64,000 nucleotides of DNA from CAIXSC01 sp046349915 (lineage in GTDB: Bacteria; Planctomycetota; Planctomycetia; Pirellulales; Pirellulaceae), in contig JAXMBL010000004.1 in assembly GCA_046349915.1 (NCBI GenBank), positions 372,001 through 436,000 of the forward strand, read 5' to 3'. Under the pieces are notes generated by a model. That model saw nothing but the letters and a program-made list of their open reading frames with translations, had not been told where the DNA came from and searched no databases. The position numbers and the translations under genes are program-made. This document shows, in pieces, positions 34,994 through 44,021 of this stretch (positions within the stretch are counted from its first letter, which is position 1; every line of letters starts with the position of its first letter).

Positions 34994-36397
34994 TCAACCT
35001 GATTTGCCGCGAAACTCTTCGGCGGGATACTTCGACGCATTCTGGATCAGTTTGTCATGCAGAGCCGCCGTGACATCAATTCCCAACTCGTTGGCTATCG
35101 CCAAACCGTAACACAGCACATCCGCAACTTCTTCTCGCACCGCTTGCCATTCGCCAGGTTGCTCGCGGATGCGGCGCGAGGCTTCGGTGGTGATCCATTG
35201 AAAATGCTCCATCAATTCGGCGGCTTCCACGGCGAGTCCCATGCTGAGATTCTTGGGGCTGTGGTATTGTTGCCAATCACGTTCGGCGATGAACTCGCGG
35301 ACTCGTTCGCGCAGAGTGGCGACGGTCGTGTAGTCATCGGCCGCGGCGAGTGCGGCGAGTCGGTCGTGGTAAGGACCGTCGCCCAGCAAGTCGAGGCTTC
35401 TGGCGAGTCGGCTGCGGTCGGCCGCTCGGTTGATCTCCGCCAGAGTATGGAGCACTCGCTCGACTTGAACGGGCGAGACAGCGCCGGTCAGTGGTTCGCC
35501 CAGCCCCATGATCCGTTTCGCTCGCTGCAGATCCGCGAACTTCGTCGGATCGTCCTGCATGGCTTGGAACAAGGCGGTGACTGCTAACTGCGACTGCGCC
35601 ACCTCGTCCCAGTCCTCTCGCGCGGCTGCCTCCAGCAGATGGAGATATTGAAAGACGGCGAATGACATGGGGCCTGAAGTTACCCCGCAACGTTGTCGAC
35701 CTTGAGCATCGTAGGAGGGACCGTCTTGCAGGGCGCGAGCCAGATGTGGGTCCCAACCCTGGACGATCTTGAGATGTCTGAGTTCGGGGTGTTCGAGAAA
35801 CCGCAAGGTGCTCGACTCGTAAACCGCTTCGGTCACTTTGACCGCCACGATCCGCTCGCCGCCAGGTCCTTTCGCCAACGCCGCCGCGGCCTCGGGAGAC
35901 ATTCTCACTCCACTCACGTCGGGAATCGAGTAAATGCCGATGGCGAGCCCCACTTCGGCGGCAGCATTGACGATAGGCCGCATGTTCTCGACCACTGCCT
36001 GATCGTCGGCATGACGAGCGAGATTTGTACCGGGACGCACGAAGGCAACCGGATAACCCCATTCACGTAGATCGCGCATGAGTCGTATATTCGCGTCGAC
36101 TCCGTCCTCGGGACGTACTAATGCCATCGGCATCGTGCGTCGCAATTTCGCTTTCGTCGAGACCCACAACCAATGACGCAACTCGTCCAACGTCCGTACG
36201 TGTCCGTGGCCCGTGGAGGCTGCGATCAAGACTGCCGGCACGCCGAGGGATGACAGTCGCTCTAGAAATCTTGTGTTCGTTCGATCATCCAACTGTCGGC
36301 GAGGGAGTTCGCCCCGAGTGGCGTCGAAACAAGCCACCGTCGCGGCCGGATAATGTTGGATAGGATCAGAAAGCAGTTGGTCGATCGTAACCGTCAT
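34994..36397 (-). CDS. DapA-like lyase fused to a MazG-like pyrophosphohydrolase
   Basis: The 467-residue protein joins two families. Residues 1-~325 resemble the dihydrodipicolinate synthase/N-acetylneuraminate lyase family, with ASTGHGHVRTLDE at the substrate loop, YSIPDVSG (Tyr156) and IVAVKVTEA with Lys187 in the Schiff-base position. Residues ~360-467 form an all-alpha MazG/DCTPP1-type domain: WQQYHSPKNLSMGLAVEAAE (Glu391, Glu394), EEVADVLCY (Glu422, Glu423, Asp426) and KLIQNASKYP. Key residues of both appear present. The frame is open throughout. I do not know a natural reason for this pairing. No gene lies within 110 bp on either side. Confidence 0.85.
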   Translation of the reverse strand: MTVTIDQLLSDPIQHYPAATVACFDATRGELPRRQLDDRTNTRFLERLSSLGVPAVLIAASTGHGHVRTLDELRHWLWVSTKAKLRRTMPMALVRPEDGVDANIRLMRDLREWGYPVAFVRPGTNLARHADDQAVVENMRPIVNAAAEVGLAIGIYSIPDVSGVRMSPEAAAALAKGPGGERIVAVKVTEAVYESSTLRFLEHPELRHLKIVQGWDPHLARALQDGPSYDAQGRQRCGVTSGPMSFAVFQYLHLLEAAAREDWDEVAQSQLAVTALFQAMQDDPTKFADLQRAKRIMGLGEPLTGAVSPVQVERVLHTLAEINRAADRSRLARSLDLLGDGPYHDRLAALAAADDYTTVATLRERVREFIAERDWQQYHSPKNLSMGLAVEAAELMEHFQWITTEASRRIREQPGEWQAVREEVADVLCYGLAIANELGIDVTAALHDKLIQNASKYPAEEFRGKSG

Positions 36398-36512
36398 CGC
36401 AAATCGCTTGTTGCTGAAGGCGGAAGGTGCAAAACAGCGGCGAGTTGAATATACACCGCCCGGCGATCGCTTTCAGCCTGCCAAACTTGCGAGCCGAACT
36501 TGCGAGGCAAAC

Positions 36513-37403
36513 TTAGGAACCAAACTTACGTACGATCGAAGGCGGCGCGGTTTCTTCGAGTGCTCGACGGTGATACTCGGCGACGCCAGCGAGCGTTTCG
36601 ATCAAGAGCAGATCGGCTCGATTGAGCACATGGCGAGCGCTGCGGCTGCCAAGCCCTTGCAGCATCTGCTCCACCGCTCGCACATGCAGCGAGAGAATTG
36701 TGGTCGATGGACAACCGGTCAGAGCGACTCGTTCGATCCAGTGATCCAGGGTCGCGCCGAGATTGCCCGATCCCATGACGACATAAGCCCGCAGCAATTC
36801 GTAATACTCGGCGACCAACGCTTCGGGAAGCCGTGAGGCGTCGAGCGGGCCGTCGATCAAGCTTTTCTGCTGATCCACCAACCGCTCGGCCTCGTCACGT
36901 TCCCAATCCTGTCGTTGGCGATGAGCGATCTGCAATCGCTGGTTATCTTGCAGGAGCTGATGTCGCTCACGAGCTCGAGCGATTTGCCACAGGAGTGCTC
37001 GAGTCGTGGTGGTGCGAAGGCAGAGATACGCATCGGCGCCCGCTTCGAAACACTGGGCGGCGATCTCCTGATCGGTCGCCATCCCCAGGACCAAGATCGG
37101 TTGAGTATCGCTGGAGGCGGTATGGATCGCATCGAGTACCGAGGGGGCGTCTAGGCCCGTGTCGTCGTCGTGACAAACCAGCACCACATCATACACTCGC
37201 TCTCGCAACCGTCCGACGCCGTCGGTAATGCCGATGGCTTGATCGAGTCGTACTTGAACGGCGCTGTCTGCCGCGAAGGCTTGAGCGAGCGACCAACCAA
37301 CTCGCGATTCGCCCGTGATCACCAGCACGTCGACCAAAGGCGGCAACTCGCCCCAACGAGGATCAATCGAGCGTTTCGAATTCGAGTTGCCAGGGACATT
37401 CAT
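36513..37403 (-). CDS. Protein with degenerate (pseudo-) receiver domain
   Basis: Residues ~23-140 have the receiver fold (VDVLVITGESRVGWSLAQAF, then VYDVVLVCHDDDTG, ILVLGMATDQEIAAQ and GADAYLCLR). The acidic pair, the phospho-acceptor Asp (Cys or His instead) and the conserved Lys are all missing, so it should not be phosphorylated. A coiled-coil section (about 145-180) is followed by a helical ~110-residue C-terminal domain that I cannot name. It may act as a constitutive adaptor. It is separated from DUF1501 by two family A palindromes. Confidence 0.7.
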   Translation of the reverse strand: MNVPGNSNSKRSIDPRWGELPPLVDVLVITGESRVGWSLAQAFAADSAVQVRLDQAIGITDGVGRLRERVYDVVLVCHDDDTGLDAPSVLDAIHTASSDTQPILVLGMATDQEIAAQCFEAGADAYLCLRTTTTRALLWQIARARERHQLLQDNQRLQIAHRQRQDWERDEAERLVDQQKSLIDGPLDASRLPEALVAEYYELLRAYVVMGSGNLGATLDHWIERVALTGCPSTTILSLHVRAVEQMLQGLGSRSARHVLNRADLLLIETLAGVAEYHRRALEETAPPSIVRKFGS

Positions 37404-37503
37404 ATTCCGGGATCCTTCCCTCCCAAGCTTGTAGCGAGATCCAACCCCTGGGTCAACAGGTTTGCCTCAACCTTGTAACGTTCATGGAAGTGCGACTAAC
37501 GTA

Positions 37504-37556
37504 CGACGGACTTCCCGTCCGTCGCTCTTCACGTACGATGGACTTCCAGTCCGTCG
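37504..37556. repeat. Two family A palindromes after the DUF1501 gene
   Basis: Copies at 37504-37524 (one mismatch, CGTCCGTCG in the right arm) and 37536-37556 (one mismatch, CGATGGACT in the left arm), both with spacer TCC. They lie between the start of the pseudo-receiver gene and the stop of the minus-strand DUF1501 gene, so downstream of the latter. Confidence 0.75.
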
Positions 37557-37575
37557 CTCTGGCTCGTTCCAAGCT

Positions 37576-39027
37576 CTACGCAAGAATCGGCCGCACGACT
37601 TGGCCCGCGACGTCGGTCAAGCGATAGTCGCGGCCGGCGTGTCGGAAGGTGAGTCGTTCGTGGTCGAGTCCAAGCAGGTGCAGGATCGTGGCATGGAAGT
37701 CATGCACATGCACGCGATTCTCGGCGACCGCGATCCCATGCTCGTCGGACTGACCATATACCATTCCGCCCCGAACACCCGCGCCCGCCAACCACGACGA
37801 GAAGACCTGATGATGATGCTCGCGCCCCTTGGCATCGGCTGACGCGTTATAGGGAGTGCGTCCGAATTCGGTCGTCCAGACGACAAGCGTCGATTCGAGT
37901 AGACCTCGGCGTTTGAGGTCGGCTAATAGGCCAGCGATCGGCTGATCGATCATTTTGGCGAGTGGTGCGTGAGCCATCATGTCGCCATGCGAGTCCCAGT
38001 TGGAGGCCGAGCCGGAACCCGAGTCGATCAGTTCAATGAACCGGACGCCCCGTTCGACCAGCCGTCGCGCGACCAAACATTGCCAGCCGAATCCCTGGGT
38101 GGCGCCTCGTTCCAAACCATAAAGCCGCAACGTTTCGTCCGTCTCACGGCCAATATCGAACGCCTCCGGCGCCTCCTTTTGCATGCCAAACGCGGTTTCA
38201 AACGAGCGAATCCGAGCTTCGAGCGCCGCGTCGGCTCCTCGTTGCTGAAGATCGCTCTGATTCAGTTGCTTGAGGAAACCGAGCTCTAGCTCCTGTAGCT
38301 GCTCGGTCGGTGTGCGTCGTTGAATGTTGGGAAGTGGATCCTTGCCCGGCAGAACGTGAGTCCCTTGGTGGCAGCCCGGCAGAAAATCGCTCCCCCAGGT
38401 TTGAGCACCCGCGTAGGGAGGCGCAGGGGCAATGACGACGAACGACGGCAGGTTGCGATTCTCGGTCCCCAGTCCGTAACTGACCCACGACCCGATGCTG
38501 GGGCGAGCAAAATTGAAGGAACCGGTGTGAATCCCCATCGAGGCCTTGTCGTGGCCCGTATGGTCCCCACTCAGTGAGTTGATGATGCAGACATCGTCGA
38601 CGACCTGGCCAAAGTGCGGGAAGAGATCGCTCACCGGCACGCCGCTCGCCCCGCGTGGCTTGAATTCCCAGTTGGGCTTCTTGAGGAAACGAGCGAATTG
38701 ACCAGTTTTGCCCTGCCAATTGTCCACGTTGATCGTCTTGCCGTGATCGGCGAACAGTCGCGGCTTGTAGTCGAACGTGTCGACATGCGAGGCGCCGCCC
38801 GTCGAAAACAAAAAAATGACCTGCTTCGCGGGCCCCAGGAAGTGGCCAGGACGAGCAGCTAAGGGGTCCGTGGGGCGATCGTCCGCGGCGGAGACGATGC
38901 GAGCGTCGGCCTCGGCGCAGAGGCCCGCGAGTGCCAAGGTGCCAAATCCGCCCCCCACACGTCGTAACATGTCACGCCGCGATGGACAGCTGTCGTTGCT
39001 CGGTTGATTAAGTTGATTCGGAACCAT
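37576..39027 (-). CDS. DUF1501 Tat-exported sulfatase-like protein
   Basis: The 483-residue protein has a Tat signal (SRRDMLRRVGGGFGTLALAG) followed by AKQVIFLFSTGGASHVDTFD, INSLSGDHTGHDKASMGIHT, LPSFVVIAPAPPYAG and VVWTTEFGRTPYN, all hallmarks of DUF1501. The fold belongs to the alkaline phosphatase/sulfatase superfamily, but the sulfatase formylglycine motif is absent. In planctomycetes it is usually beside a DUF1549/DUF1553 cytochrome-like gene; none is adjacent here, so this is a solitary copy. Confidence 0.92.
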   Translation of the reverse strand: MVPNQLNQPSNDSCPSRRDMLRRVGGGFGTLALAGLCAEADARIVSAADDRPTDPLAARPGHFLGPAKQVIFLFSTGGASHVDTFDYKPRLFADHGKTINVDNWQGKTGQFARFLKKPNWEFKPRGASGVPVSDLFPHFGQVVDDVCIINSLSGDHTGHDKASMGIHTGSFNFARPSIGSWVSYGLGTENRNLPSFVVIAPAPPYAGAQTWGSDFLPGCHQGTHVLPGKDPLPNIQRRTPTEQLQELELGFLKQLNQSDLQQRGADAALEARIRSFETAFGMQKEAPEAFDIGRETDETLRLYGLERGATQGFGWQCLVARRLVERGVRFIELIDSGSGSASNWDSHGDMMAHAPLAKMIDQPIAGLLADLKRRGLLESTLVVWTTEFGRTPYNASADAKGREHHHQVFSSWLAGAGVRGGMVYGQSDEHGIAVAENRVHVHDFHATILHLLGLDHERLTFRHAGRDYRLTDVAGQVVRPILA

Positions 39028-39400
39028 CGACGGAACTCCTCTCCTACCCCAAGTTTACTCCGCAGGATCAGGCTGCTGTAGCCCCGCTAACGGCCCACAC
39101 GGCTGCTGCCGACGGCCCAGACAGTCTGAGGCCGCGATCAATTGCCCTCAGCACGGTATGTCTCACGTAGGTTTGCGGCGGATTGGGAAACGAGGCGGCT
39201 TGGGTAAGTGGCGTGGTCTGTCGAGTATTACCGTCAACTCGAACTTGAGTCGTTGCTGGGATTTCCCTACTATCCCGCGCCTTGGTATTTAGCCGAGTCA
39301 GGCGGCGCCAGTCCTCGGGGTTGTCGCAGTCTGGATTCGTCGCCACCTGGATTCGTCGCAACTTGGATTCGCAGCATCCCCACAACCATCGACCCATCCC
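39028..39400. other. Intergenic region between divergent genes, with 16-bp tandem repeats
   Basis: Both flanking promoters should lie here. Three tandem 16-bp units (39331-39346, 39347-39362 and 39363-39378, core TGGATTCGTCGC) end 22 bp before the start of the acidic-tail gene. No gene is otherwise seen; an overlapping open frame at 39208-39450 looks random. Confidence 0.55.
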
Positions 39401-40498
39401 ATGCTCGACTTCGATGTCCAACGCTGCACTCGACGCTGCTCCGGCAGTGACCGCGAGTTGAAGGCGGGCGAATGGGTCTACTCGGCGCTCGTGCCGCGCG
39501 GGGCTCAGGTCTTGCGGCTCGATTTTGCCCCGGAAGCCTGGAAAGGGCCGCCCGAGAACGCCATCGGTTGGTGGAAGGGGCGAGTGCCTGACGGAGGAAA
39601 CCAGCGGACAGCCTGGGCGCCCAACGATGTAATGCTCGACTACTTCGAGCATCTCGAGAACCGCCCCGAGAAAGCGGACGTCCGTTACGTGTTGACGTTG
39701 CTGTTGGTGCGGCGTCGAGTGATTCGGTTAGAGAACACGTTGACCGACGATAAGGGGAACGAAACGCTCGTCATCTTTTGTCCCCGGAACGAACAGGAAA
39801 GTCGCGTCGAGGCGATGCTGCCCGATGACCAGCGGATCGCGGAAATTCAGACCGAACTCTCGACGTTGCTGTTCGGCGATTCGTCGTCGCTCATGCCGCC
39901 GCCGGCGCAGCCCGCTGTCGAGGCCCCGGCCGAGGCCGTGGTCGAGACCCCTGCCGAGTCGGTTGCGGAAGACCTGCACGAACAGTCTGACGCCAAGACA
40001 ACGGAAGAGGACGAGTCGGATGGAGAGTCGCTCGCAGGCGCCCTGAGCGACACCGAGTCGACCGACGACGTTTCGGCGGACGACGAATCCGACGACGACG
40101 AAGGCACGGACGAAGGCGACGACGAAGACCCAGACGAAGAGGAAGAGGACGAAGACGAGCAAGAAGACAGCGAAGAAGACGAAGACGAAGTCGCCGACGA
40201 TGAAGACGAGGACGACGACGACGAGGACGACGACGAGGACGACGAGGACGACGAGGACGAAGAAGAGGACGAGGACGAAGAAGAGTACGAGGACATAGAG
40301 GAAGACGACGACGAGGCTGACGAGGAAGACACAGACGATGAGGACGAGGAAGACGACGAAGACTTAGCAGACGACGAGGACGAGCAGGAAGAAGACGAGC
40401 AGGAAGAAGACGAAGCAGACGAAGCAGCAGACGAGGAAGAGGCCGTCGACGAAGACGAGTCGGACGATTCTGGTCGGAAACAAGGAGAATCGTCATGA
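39401..40498 (+). CDS. Conserved planctomycete protein with ~150-residue Asp/Glu tail
   Basis: Residues 1-~165 are a folded domain with a CxxxC pair near the start (CTRRCSG), then RELKAGEWVYSALVPRGAQV, AWKGPPENAIGWWKGRVP and RYVLTLLLVRRRVIRLE. A Pro/Ala-rich linker (about 168-195) leads to an almost pure Asp/Glu region (about 205-355), encoded by GAC, GAA and GAG runs. The N-terminal domain is recognisable from other planctomycetes but has no known function. The tail could bind divalent metals, histone-like or basic proteins, or RNA polymerase; that is speculation. Its stop overlaps the downstream lipoprotein start (ATGA), so the two are coupled. Confidence 0.8.
   Translation: MLDFDVQRCTRRCSGSDRELKAGEWVYSALVPRGAQVLRLDFAPEAWKGPPENAIGWWKGRVPDGGNQRTAWAPNDVMLDYFEHLENRPEKADVRYVLTLLLVRRRVIRLENTLTDDKGNETLVIFCPRNEQESRVEAMLPDDQRIAEIQTELSTLLFGDSSSLMPPPAQPAVEAPAEAVVETPAESVAEDLHEQSDAKTTEEDESDGESLAGALSDTESTDDVSADDESDDDEGTDEGDDEDPDEEEEDEDEQEDSEEDEDEVADDEDEDDDDEDDDEDDEDDEDEEEDEDEEEYEDIEEDDDEADEEDTDDEDEEDDEDLADDEDEQEEDEQEEDEADEAADEEEAVDEDESDDSGRKQGESS
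40010..40490 (+). repeat. GAN-type low-complexity tract
   Basis: This stretch is made of GAC, GAA, GAG and GAT triplets encoding the acidic tail of the gene above. The opposite strand gives a false poly-Ser reading frame. Slippage would change tail length without breaking the frame. Confidence 0.8.
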
Positions 40499-41541
40499 CG
40501 AGTCGATTAGTCTGCGGATTGCTGCTGGTCGTCGCTCTGTCGAGCAGCACGGGCTGCCACTTAATGCCCAACGTGAGAATGCCCTGGGCGCCTCAGGCGC
40601 CGGTGGTCTTCACTGCTCCGCCGACCGCCGACGACATCGTCCGCGCCGTCAACTCGAATTCGGCGCCCGTCCGTCAGTTGGCGACCGATAGCGCCAGCGT
40701 GTCAGCGGCTGGATTTCCGCCGCTGCGCGCCGATTTGGCCTTCGAGCGGCCGCGGAATTTTCGCATGCGAGCTTCGTTGCTGGGGCCCGAGTTGGATGTT
40801 GGCAGCAACGACGATCTATTCTGGATGTGGGTGAAGCACAGCCCGCAGCCGGGTGTTTTCTATGCTCGCCACGACCGCTTTGCGACCAGTCCTGCTCGCC
40901 AGCTAATGCCCATCGATCCCGCGCTCGTTGTCGACTCCTTCGGACTCATGCAACTCGATCCACTCGGCGCCTTCGACGCCCCGCGTGATCTCGGCGATCA
41001 CAAGCTGGAAATCCGCACTCGCGTCCCGTCACCCGATGGCGATTTGACTCGCGTAATCGTCGTCCACGACAAGTATGGCTGGGTGCTGGAGCAGCGATTG
41101 TTCGATAGTCGCAATCGGCTGATCGCGACGGCGGTGGCGAGTCAACATCGGCACTATCCCGAGGTGGGAGTGTCGTTGCCTCATCGGCTCGAGTTCAAAT
41201 TACCGGCTGCTCAGTTGGACTTCACGGTCAACGTCAACACGTTCCGCATCAATCAGTTAGACGGTTCCGCTCAGCTTTGGACCTTGCCGCAGATGGAAGG
41301 TTATCCGCTCGTGGACATCACCGATCCACGCTTCATGCCGCAAGTGTCGCCAGCGAGTGCACCAGCGCCGCAAGGGATGGGAGCCGGCGGTTCGACAGGG
41401 ACGATGCCTGCGGGTGGTCCCGCTGGCACGGGCAATTCAGCACCGATTGGTTCGGGGGTGCCCACCACTGCCATCCCCACACCCGGCGTTTATCGCACGA
41501 GTGAAGCGCCGTACAAGCCGCGCTATCGCGGATTCTGGTAA
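40495..41541 (+). CDS. LolA-like lipoprotein
   Basis: The 348-residue product has a lipoprotein signal with SSSTGC and a mature domain resembling LolA/LolB-type outer-membrane lipoprotein carriers in overall strand pattern: ADLAFERPRNFRMRASLLG, VGSNDDLFWMWVKHSPQPG and PHRLEFKLPAAQLDFTVNVN. A Gly/Pro/Ala-rich tail (about 285-345) follows. The start overlaps the stop of the acidic-tail gene by four bases. Together they may form a surface or envelope pair. The LolA assignment rests on fold-like features and memory of planctomycete families, and is moderate. Confidence 0.6.
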   Translation: MTSRLVCGLLLVVALSSSTGCHLMPNVRMPWAPQAPVVFTAPPTADDIVRAVNSNSAPVRQLATDSASVSAAGFPPLRADLAFERPRNFRMRASLLGPELDVGSNDDLFWMWVKHSPQPGVFYARHDRFATSPARQLMPIDPALVVDSFGLMQLDPLGAFDAPRDLGDHKLEIRTRVPSPDGDLTRVIVVHDKYGWVLEQRLFDSRNRLIATAVASQHRHYPEVGVSLPHRLEFKLPAAQLDFTVNVNTFRINQLDGSAQLWTLPQMEGYPLVDITDPRFMPQVSPASAPAPQGMGAGGSTGTMPAGGPAGTGNSAPIGSGVPTTAIPTPGVYRTSEAPYKPRYRGFW

Positions 41542-41928
41542 GGCAGCAGCAAGCTCTAAGAGTTCTTTGGAAGCCGGACTCGAGATCTTTTGTCCGCCCA
41601 CACCCGAGCCCCTCTTGGGAGAGTTGCCTCGACTGGCTGTCTCCCTCTTGCGCACTCTCCTCGCGACGACGAACTCGTGCTTGGCCCGCATGTCGCAGGC
41701 GTTTCTGAAAAAAAGCTGCTGTCAGCTGCTTAGTACTGAAAACGAAACGTGACAAAGGGTTCGCTGTTGCTCGCAACCGCCCTTCACCGGCAAAAACTCG
41801 TCCCTTGCGGATTTTGTACGGAAAAACCAACCCCTTTGTTTCTTATTCATTACATGCAAAGGCACGGATGCCGCGTCGGTAGCGATTGCAGCGTAGTACC
41901 GATCCCTGAGTCTCAAGGGAGGTTCATC
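41542..41928. other. Intergenic region upstream of an unknown gene
   Basis: About 390 bp. CCTTTG and CAAAGG (41833-41838 and 41857-41862) form a small inverted repeat. The strong ribosome site AGGGAGG lies just before the GTG at 41929. An in-frame ATG exists at 41749, but the intervening residues have no good ribosome site or domain. Confidence 0.5.
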
Positions 41929-43776
41929 GTGAACGCGGCCCACACACGAGTTGTTAACGGATTCGGCCTGCCTCTCTCGTTGTTTTGCGGCGATGATTCC
42001 GCGAAATCAGAGGTCTCGAATTCCACCGCCTCGGCGGATGCGTCCCCGCGGATCGGCGACTTCAAGTCTCGCTTCCATGTCGACTGCTACCTGGCGCTGT
42101 TGTCGACAATGTCGTCTTCTTCCTTGCGACCCAGCCATGTGCCGTTGTCGCAATGGGAAATGCTTGAACCGTGGTGTGCTCTGCGAGTGCTAATTGCGCT
42201 GCGCGAGGGCCGTTGTGCTTATGTTTCAGAATCTTACTTGCGCTGGTCGTTCTCGACGCTCAATCGACGGGCCATCAATGCACAGAGTCTGGCGTGCAGC
42301 CCGATGGCTTCCGCGGTGTCGGCGTCCGAGCGTCCCGCGGACGTTGTCCCCGCCTGGGCCGCGCGCGGCATGCCAGCTCTACTCGCCCTGGCCTTTCGCA
42401 TCCGCGCAGCGCGATTTGCGTTGAAGCCGCGGGCGAAAGCTTGGGGATTGAACACGCGGCTTCGCGAGATCTACCTGGGCGAATCGGCTTCGACCGCCAG
42501 CATGACTCGGCCCGTTGTCTCTGACGCCGATCTTCCCTATTCCGAGTTCCTCGCCATCTATGCCAAGTTGGCCGTGAACCTTCAACAGCCCGAAGAGCCG
42601 GTCGAGATTCTTGTTTCCCAGTTGCTTCAGCACGCCGTGAATCCACGGAATCGCTCACAACAGTTCCAGCCCTTGATACCTTCCTCTCGACCAAGCGATT
42701 CATGGAAGAATTCGCTGGATGAAGCAGCCGTTGCCGAACCAGCACAGCTCGCACACCAACTGATTTCCCTGCTGTGGTCCGTCCGGGAACAGCTAGCCGC
42801 TGCCGCGACCAGCCACTCGTCCGCTTACCCGCATTTCGTGAGTGCCTTGAAGCGTCTCTACGATCACCTGGTCACGTCCCCCGAGTCGTGCGAATCTTCC
42901 ACCTTGATGCCAGACGACTCTTGCCGCGATTTCCCGTGGCGAGAACTCGAAAACGCGATTGAGCAGCTCTTGGCGACGGAAGTGCTGGATTCGACCGCTG
43001 AACATTCGTTGTCGAGCGACTCCATTGTCCGCTGGCTTCAGCGATTGCCGCATGACTACAAACGCGAACGCGGCTTGACCGAGGTGTTCGACGAGATTTT
43101 GGCGATGCGCCGAGTGGAACCGGATTGGAAGCCGACGCCAACCTCGGATGAGGATGGCTACACGCGACGCACGAGTGCGAACGTCGGCCTGGTCGCTCGC
43201 CAGAGTGCTCGCGGTTGGATCGGCGGAGTGATGCTGCAGAAGCTGCCCGTGAGTGGCTTGGAACGAGAAATCGTGATGGCCCTGATGACTCGCCGTCTCG
43301 GCAATCGCGTCGTCGATTCCATGGCCGAACTCCGCGACAGCGATCACTTCGGAAAACTACTCGACCAATCGCTCTTCGCTCCTGTCACTCAGGCCAATCG
43401 ACACTCGCGACGAAAACGATGGATGGCGGTTCGAGATCGACTGAGCGAATGGATTCGCACAACGAGAGCGATTCGTAAAGGCGACGACCGCGCCGATTTG
43501 ATGAGCGTCCTCGAGATTCCCGAGAAACTCCTTCATTCACCGTCTGCGCTGCAATCCGCGAGGAAGAAGATCGAACGAGTGATCGAACAATTGGACTCAG
43601 CGGCAATCGCTGCCGAAGCCAACGAAGATGCCGTGTCGTTGACATGGCCGGTGAGCAGCGACCTCGAATCCTTGGCGTTGCGCGCCGCGAGCTTCTCCGT
43701 GTCCGTCGAGCGACTCTCGCTCATGGCGCGACAGATATTCGTCGAGCGGCGCGACTGGTTTCGTGGTCTCGAGTAG
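41929..43776 (+). CDS. Large protein of unknown function (first of a trio)
   Basis: GTG at 41929 has a strong site (AGGGAGG) and gives 615 residues; the frame is open from 41749. I do not recognise any domain. The sequence has no signal peptide and no clear membrane span. The last ~230 residues are mostly charged and probably helical: QRLPHDYKRERGLTEVFDEI, RRKRWMAVRDRLSEWIRTTR and ALQSARKKIERVIEQLDSAA. Low repeat content and codon bias like its neighbours suggest a real gene. It is followed at 245 bp by another unknown gene in the same direction. No function is offered. Confidence 0.6.
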   Translation: MNAAHTRVVNGFGLPLSLFCGDDSAKSEVSNSTASADASPRIGDFKSRFHVDCYLALLSTMSSSSLRPSHVPLSQWEMLEPWCALRVLIALREGRCAYVSESYLRWSFSTLNRRAINAQSLACSPMASAVSASERPADVVPAWAARGMPALLALAFRIRAARFALKPRAKAWGLNTRLREIYLGESASTASMTRPVVSDADLPYSEFLAIYAKLAVNLQQPEEPVEILVSQLLQHAVNPRNRSQQFQPLIPSSRPSDSWKNSLDEAAVAEPAQLAHQLISLLWSVREQLAAAATSHSSAYPHFVSALKRLYDHLVTSPESCESSTLMPDDSCRDFPWRELENAIEQLLATEVLDSTAEHSLSSDSIVRWLQRLPHDYKRERGLTEVFDEILAMRRVEPDWKPTPTSDEDGYTRRTSANVGLVARQSARGWIGGVMLQKLPVSGLEREIVMALMTRRLGNRVVDSMAELRDSDHFGKLLDQSLFAPVTQANRHSRRKRWMAVRDRLSEWIRTTRAIRKGDDRADLMSVLEIPEKLLHSPSALQSARKKIERVIEQLDSAAIAAEANEDAVSLTWPVSSDLESLALRAASFSVSVERLSLMARQIFVERRDWFRGLE

Positions 43777-44021
43777 TCGGCTGACTCAACCGCGGCGAGT
43801 TGGTGCGAACGAAGTGGTTGCGTCGATGTGCGTCGTTGCAGTTCGCTCTCCTCTTTTTCCCGCGATCTTGGAAACTCTTCGAAAACAGAGTCATCCAATC
43901 GCTTTTATGTGATGTGCAGACGCATGACGCGTCGCTGGCTTCGGATTCACGAAAGTGCGACTTTGCCAATGACGAGCGAAGTCACACGGACGCCCGATAG
44001 GCCTCGATAGGAGAGCTCCCC

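Noticed and set aside
39068..39652. Minus-strand open frame of 194 residues
   Set aside because: Overlaps the start of the acidic-tail gene and its upstream repeats; sequence looks random.
39847..40332. Minus-strand poly-Ser open frame of 161 residues
   Set aside because: It is the antisense reading of the GAN tract that encodes the acidic tail; no ribosome site or domain.
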